Origin: Firm-04 sp045628085
GTDB taxonomy: Bacteria; Bacillota; Clostridia; Oscillospirales; Ruminococcaceae
Direction: 5' to 3'
DNA: 7,104 nt
Assembly (NCBI GenBank): GCA_045628085.1
Contig: JAZQOZ010000014.1
Coordinates: forward strand, 1-7,104
The stretch's first letter is position 1; every line of letters starts with the position of its first letter. The translations under genes were made by a program, and so were the position numbers. The notes under the pieces are model-generated. The model made no database searches. It was given only the letters and a program-made list of their open reading frames with translations, and was not told the origin of the DNA. This document shows, piece by piece, positions 4,651 to 7,104 of the stretch.

Positions 4651-5112
4651 TTACGATCTTCTGCTTCTTGAGCCGCCTCTGCGTTCGCTGCCGCGCTTGA
4701 GATCACAGATCTTTTCCTCACTCGCCTGCTTGAAATGCAGCAGCTTATCCTCAAAGCTCATTTCAGACTGCGGTACGACCGGCTTCGGCTCATATACACG
4801 CGGACGCGGCGAATCCTTCTTTTTCGGACGCGGTGCCTGCTTCGGCATCTGTTCATCCGTTTTCTCCGGCTGTGCCTGCCGCATGGAAAAACTGATCTTG
4901 CCCTGCGGATTGACACCGATCATCCGGACCTGCACCGTATCCGACTCGTGCAGAAAATCATGAATATCGCGCACGAACGTATCTGCGATCTCGGAAATAT
5001 GCACCATTCCGGTGACACGCTCCGATTCTGTCGGATGCACTTCAACAAATGCACCGTATTGTGTAATGCCGGTCACAGTACCCTCATAGACCTGTCCGAT
5101 TTCAAGCTGCAT
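4651..5112 (-). CDS. yabR: S1-domain RNA-binding protein (YabR/general stress protein 13 type)
   Basis: ATG at 5112-5110 follows AGAAAGGG (5118-5125) at five bases; the frame extends ten codons upstream with no ribosome site. Residues 1-77 form one S1 OB-fold: IGQVYEGTVTGITQYGAFVEV, GMVHISEIADTFVRDIHDFL, VQVRMIGVNPQGKISFSMR. A Pro/Lys-rich linker (about 80-116) leads to a conserved tail (MSFEDKLLHFKQASEEKICD, then LKRGSERRGG and a basic Arg/Ser end) typical of clostridial single-S1 proteins beside divIC. The family binds RNA or ribosomes; the precise role is unsettled. It starts 26 bases after the divIC-like stop, in the same operon, matching the B. subtilis order yabP-yabQ-divIC-yabR. Confidence 0.9.
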   Translation of the reverse strand: MQLEIGQVYEGTVTGITQYGAFVEVHPTESERVTGMVHISEIADTFVRDIHDFLHESDTVQVRMIGVNPQGKISFSMRQAQPEKTDEQMPKQAPRPKKKDSPRPRVYEPKPVVPQSEMSFEDKLLHFKQASEEKICDLKRGSERRGGSRSRRS

Positions 5113-5138
5113 AAAAACCCTTTCTGCCGTCTGCACGG

Positions 5139-5465
5139 TCAATTTCTGGATGTATCATAATAGCGGCGTTCATTCGGATAGGCATAATTGAGATCCTCGA
5201 CCGCCGCCTTCTCCATATAGCCTTCCAAATCGTCAGTATCGACGAATTTTTCCAATTCCAGATATTCATCACGCGCCTGTTCGATCGCCTTCTCCAGTTC
5301 CGCCTGCTCCTGCCGTTTCTGATTGAGCGTTGCCTGCGTGGATACAAACGATATGACACAGGCGATCAGCAGGATCAGCGCAACGAGCCGGAATACGATC
5401 CATTCAAACACCGCACGCCTGCGCTTTCTCGCTTGCACACGGCGCGCGCCAATATTTCGCTCCAT
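5139..5465 (-). CDS. divIC: Septum formation initiator family protein (DivIC/FtsB-like)
   Basis: The start at 5465-5463 is chosen for GAGAAGGG (5470-5477), four bases upstream; an ATG seven codons earlier has no such site. The 108-residue product has a short Arg/Lys-rich cytoplasmic end (residues 1-19), a single membrane helix (about 20-44, FEWIVFRLVALILLIACVIS), and a coiled coil outside (about 45-75, QATLNQKRQEQAELEKAIEQ). The conserved extracytoplasmic end is YMEKAAVEDLNYAYPNERRY. This is the bitopic plan of DivIC/FtsB, which joins FtsL and DivIB in the divisome to activate septal wall synthesis. Synteny with yabP, yabQ and the S1 gene favours DivIC. Its own promoter lies upstream (5516-5544). 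Confidence 0.9.
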   Translation of the reverse strand: MERNIGARRVQARKRRRAVFEWIVFRLVALILLIACVISFVSTQATLNQKRQEQAELEKAIEQARDEYLELEKFVDTDDLEGYMEKAAVEDLNYAYPNERRYYDTSRN

Positions 5466-5515
5466 GCGTCCCTTCTCCGTTCTCATTTTTCTGTTTCCGA
5501 TACGGATACAGTTTT

Positions 5516-5544
5516 ATTATACTGCAAAGCGGCGAATCCGTCAA
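5516..5544 (-). promoter_or_regulatory. Sigma-A-type promoter of divIC-S1-ylmH
   Basis: On the minus strand, TTGACG (5544-5539) and TATAAT (5521-5516) are 17 bases apart, 11 of 12 consensus positions. The -35 overlaps the yabQ stop codon. Transcription would start near 5509, giving vegetative expression independent of the sporulation genes upstream. Confidence 0.85.
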
Positions 5545-5936
5545 GGGGTTTCTGAAATTTTTTCCGTTTTTCGCCTGAAATGCCGGACGATCCGGAGATA
5601 TAGGCGGCATATCCCGCTGCGGAGCTGCCGCAGACACTTCATGATACGTGCCGTAACGCGCCCGACTGTCAGCAGATAAGCAGTAAAGCCCAAACACATT
5701 GCCAGAAAATGCTGAAACCGGAGAGAACCGCCGCAGAATGACCATGCATCCACCTGCAATACAAAGCAGAACATGAACGAAAACAGCGCATCTTCAAGGA
5801 ATACAGCAACAGCACCATGCGGAAGCAATGCGCGGAGAAACCGCAGAAAATCAAACAATACACCGCAGGATGCACCGAGCGCCGCAGCACGCAGAAACCG
5901 CAGAAGTTCCTCCTGCACCGTGATATGCGTCTCCAT
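5541..5936 (-). CDS. yabQ: Spore cortex biosynthesis protein YabQ
   Basis: The ATG at 5936-5934 overlaps the yabP stop by one base (TGATG), so translation is coupled. The 131-residue protein has the YabQ pattern: a first membrane segment with GASCGVLFDFLRFLRALL, a second with LEDALFSFMFCFVLQVDAW (the DxLFxxxxxF motif), and a third with FQHFLAMCLGFTAYLLT, then a basic tail RRKTEKISETP. YabQ is an integral membrane protein of the outer forespore membrane in B. subtilis, required for cortex formation and made under SigE. Length is short compared with the Bacillus protein, as is common in Clostridia. Other names are unlikely given synteny. Confidence 0.88.
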   Translation of the reverse strand: METHITVQEELLRFLRAAALGASCGVLFDFLRFLRALLPHGAVAVFLEDALFSFMFCFVLQVDAWSFCGGSLRFQHFLAMCLGFTAYLLTVGRVTARIMKCLRQLRSGICRLYLRIVRHFRRKTEKISETP

Positions 5937-6214
5937 CAGCGCAGCAGCCTCCCGAAGAATCCCTGCGGCATACTGCGGTCACGGTCGCCGTAGCGGAGCG
6001 CCTGCACTTCACCGGAAACCGTTACATCGCCGGTTTCAATGCTCATGTTTTCTATTTGCAGACCGCGTCCGAGGATCACCAGTTCTCCGAGCCTTGTATA
6101 AAGCATCACGGCTCTGTCATCAAAGCCCTCCACGGCAGTTACACCCGAAAGCGTCAGTTTTTCACGGTTTTCCAGCACCGCACTGTGCTGATCGCGCCTT
6201 ACTGCTTCATCCAT
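5936..6214 (-). CDS. yabP: Sporulation protein YabP
   Basis: ATG at 6214-6212 follows a GGGGGG run (6222-6227) seven bases upstream. The 92-residue product has the family pattern REKLTLSGVTAVEGFDDRAV, then LGELVILGRGLQIENMSIET, then GDVTVSGEVQALRYGD. YabP is a small mother-cell sporulation protein, related to YqfC and needed for normal sporulation at the cortex/coat stage; its biochemical job is not established. It is the first gene of the yabP-yabQ pair, divergent from the sigma factor gene with 123 bases between the start codons. Confidence 0.9.
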   Translation of the reverse strand: MDEAVRRDQHSAVLENREKLTLSGVTAVEGFDDRAVMLYTRLGELVILGRGLQIENMSIETGDVTVSGEVQALRYGDRDRSMPQGFFGRLLR

Positions 6215-6241
6215 CTGCGATCCCCCCGATCATCCTTTCAC

Positions 6242-6266
6242 AGTATATGTCCGGATGTGCAAATGC
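6242..6266 (-). promoter_or_regulatory. Weak SigE-like promoter candidate for yabP
   Basis: On the minus strand CATATACT (6249-6242) resembles the SigE -10 (CATACAnT), with GCATTT (6266-6261) as a poor -35. The spacer of 11 bases is shorter than the usual 13-15, so this is tentative. SigE control of yabP is known in B. subtilis. Confidence 0.3.
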
Positions 6267-6277
6267 AGAACTGCACC

Positions 6278-6305
6278 GCATAAACTGCGAAAATCCGCAC
6301 ATACT
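6278..6305 (+). promoter_or_regulatory. SigF/SigG-like promoter candidate for sigG
   Basis: GCATA (6278-6282) followed 17 bases later by CATACT (6300-6305) fits the forespore pattern G-n-ATA, then CATnnT. It ends 17 bases before the AAGGAG site at 6323. A forespore promoter would allow activation by SigF and autoregulation by SigG; it is a sequence match only. Confidence 0.45.
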
Positions 6306-6337
6306 CACAGCAAATATTGTTGAAGGAGATGCGGAAT

Positions 6338-7104
6338 ATGGCATATCAGAAGGTCGTGATCGCAGGACTGGACACTGCAAAGCTCACGGTTCTCACAGAG
6401 GCACAGAAAATCGCACTGCTGCGTGAAATGCAGGAAACCGGCAGTCAGGAAGCGCGCGAAAAGCTCATTCTCGGAAATCTTCGGCTCGTGCTGAGCGTGA
6501 TCCAGCGGTTCACGGGGCGCGGCGAAGATCCGGACGATCTGTTTCAGATCGGCGTGATCGGACTGATGAAAGCGATCAACAATTTTGATCTGACGAAGGA
6601 TGTTCGTTTTTCGACCTACTGTGTCCCGATGATTGCCGGAGAATTGCGGCGGCATCTGCGTGACTATCATGCGGTACGTGTGAGCCGTTCGCTGCGTGAT
6701 CTTGCCTATAAGGCGATGCAGGCGCGTGAAAAGCTGACAACAGAGCTTGGTCATGAACCGACGATGCAGCAGATTGCCGATCTGCTGGGTGCAGAGCGCG
6801 GTGATGTTGTCACGGCAATGGAGAGCATCAGTGATCCGGTTTCATTGTATGAGCCGATCTATTCGGATTCGGGCGATCCGCTTTGTCTGATCGACCAGAT
6901 CGGTGATCCGGACAGCACGGCATCGGCATGGATGTCGGAACTTGCCCTGCGCGATGCACTTGCCGCACTCAGCGACAGAGAAAAAAATATCCTCCGCCTG
7001 CGTTTCTGGCAAGGCAAAACGCAGGTAGAGGTTGCAGAGGAAATCGGTATTTCGCAGGCGCAGGTCTCGCGTCTGGAAAAGGGCGCGATCGCGCGCATCA
7101 AGGA
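6338..7104 (+). CDS. sigG: RNA polymerase sporulation sigma factor SigG (3' end cut by the window)
   Basis: ATG at 6338 is preceded by AAGGAG (6323-6328). The 255 visible residues start MAYQKVVIAGLDTAKLTVLT, equivalent to the SigG-specific opening KVEICGVNTSKLPVL that SigF lacks. Region 2 follows (LILGNLRLVLSVIQRF, DLFQIGVIGLMKAINNFDL, FSTYCVPMIAGELRRHLRD, about 43-109), then region 3 (VSRSLRDLAYKAMQ and EPTMQQIADLLG, about 114-151). DPVSLYEPIYSDSGDPL is next, and region 4 has the helix-turn-helix QVEVAEEIGISQAQVSRLEK (229-248). SigG directs late forespore transcription. SigG proteins are about 258-260 residues, so only a few are missing. In B. subtilis sigG follows spoIIG; here it is divergent from yabP. 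Confidence 0.93.
   Translation, partial: MAYQKVVIAGLDTAKLTVLTEAQKIALLREMQETGSQEAREKLILGNLRLVLSVIQRFTGRGEDPDDLFQIGVIGLMKAINNFDLTKDVRFSTYCVPMIAGELRRHLRDYHAVRVSRSLRDLAYKAMQAREKLTTELGHEPTMQQIADLLGAERGDVVTAMESISDPVSLYEPIYSDSGDPLCLIDQIGDPDSTASAWMSELALRDALAALSDREKNILRLRFWQGKTQVEVAEEIGISQAQVSRLEKGAIARIK

Noticed and set aside
3993..4700. Long plus-strand open frame of 235 codons
   Set aside because: It lies antisense to ylmH and its upstream hairpin, has Cys/His/Arg-rich composition typical of a shadow frame, and matches no family I know.
5773..6426. Plus-strand open frame of 217 codons across yabQ, yabP and the start of sigG
   Set aside because: It is antisense to two well-supported genes and overlaps sigG in another frame; composition is shadow-like.
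6305..6754. Minus-strand frame of 149 codons opposite sigG
   Set aside because: It mirrors the sigG coding sequence; no ribosome site or recognisable domain.

Overview
The window looks like a chromosomal segment of a spore-forming, low-to-moderate GC Clostridia/Oscillospiraceae bacterium, most like Ruminococcus. The basis is the sporulation block (yabP, yabQ, a divIC-like gene and a SigG-type sigma factor), a BspA-like leucine-rich-repeat surface protein whose C-terminal domain resembles Ruminococcus secreted proteins as I remember them, and Bacillota-type promoters and Shine-Dalgarno sites. The species cannot be fixed from the sequence alone.

Layout: (1) 77-330 is a compact tRNA unit: consensus promoter, tRNA-Met(CAU), tRNA-Glu(UUC) and a strong intrinsic terminator. 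(2) 331-2400 is AT-rich and visibly eroded. It holds a decayed IS66-type transposase tail, a secreted BspA-like protein whose reading frame breaks just before its C-terminal domain, a 39-residue peptide gene right behind it, and, on the minus strand, the N-terminal stub of a MATE efflux pump with both a frameshift and a truncation. (3) 2400-3440 carries a minus-strand small-protein gene and a CarD-like regulator gene. These two and the MATE stub share an upstream stem-loop with a conserved apical loop. In two of three cases the stem begins 2-3 bases after the predicted transcription start. (4) 3440-3745 has no gene but contains several hairpins, one of which is fully paired only as a plus-strand RNA. 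(5) 3746-6214 is a richer-GC, tightly packed minus-strand block: yabP-yabQ, then a vegetative-type promoter, then divIC-like, S1-domain protein and ylmH. (6) 6338-7104 is a divergent plus-strand sigG-type gene, cut by the window edge a few residues before its expected end.

The spore block reads as one developmental neighbourhood. yabP/yabQ (spore coat/cortex assembly in the mother cell) are translationally coupled. The divIC-like/S1/ylmH genes (division and translation-related) have their own sigma-A-like promoter overlapping the end of yabQ. The divergent sigma factor is preceded by a sequence resembling a SigF/SigG promoter. The region between the tRNAs and this block looks like an accessory site with repeated insertion and decay.

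The most unusual signal is the set of three minus-strand leader stem-loops (2407-2450, 2738-2780, 3358-3406). Their helices differ in sequence, their mismatches become G-U pairs only in the minus-strand RNA, and they share the loop core TAARTCCAG.
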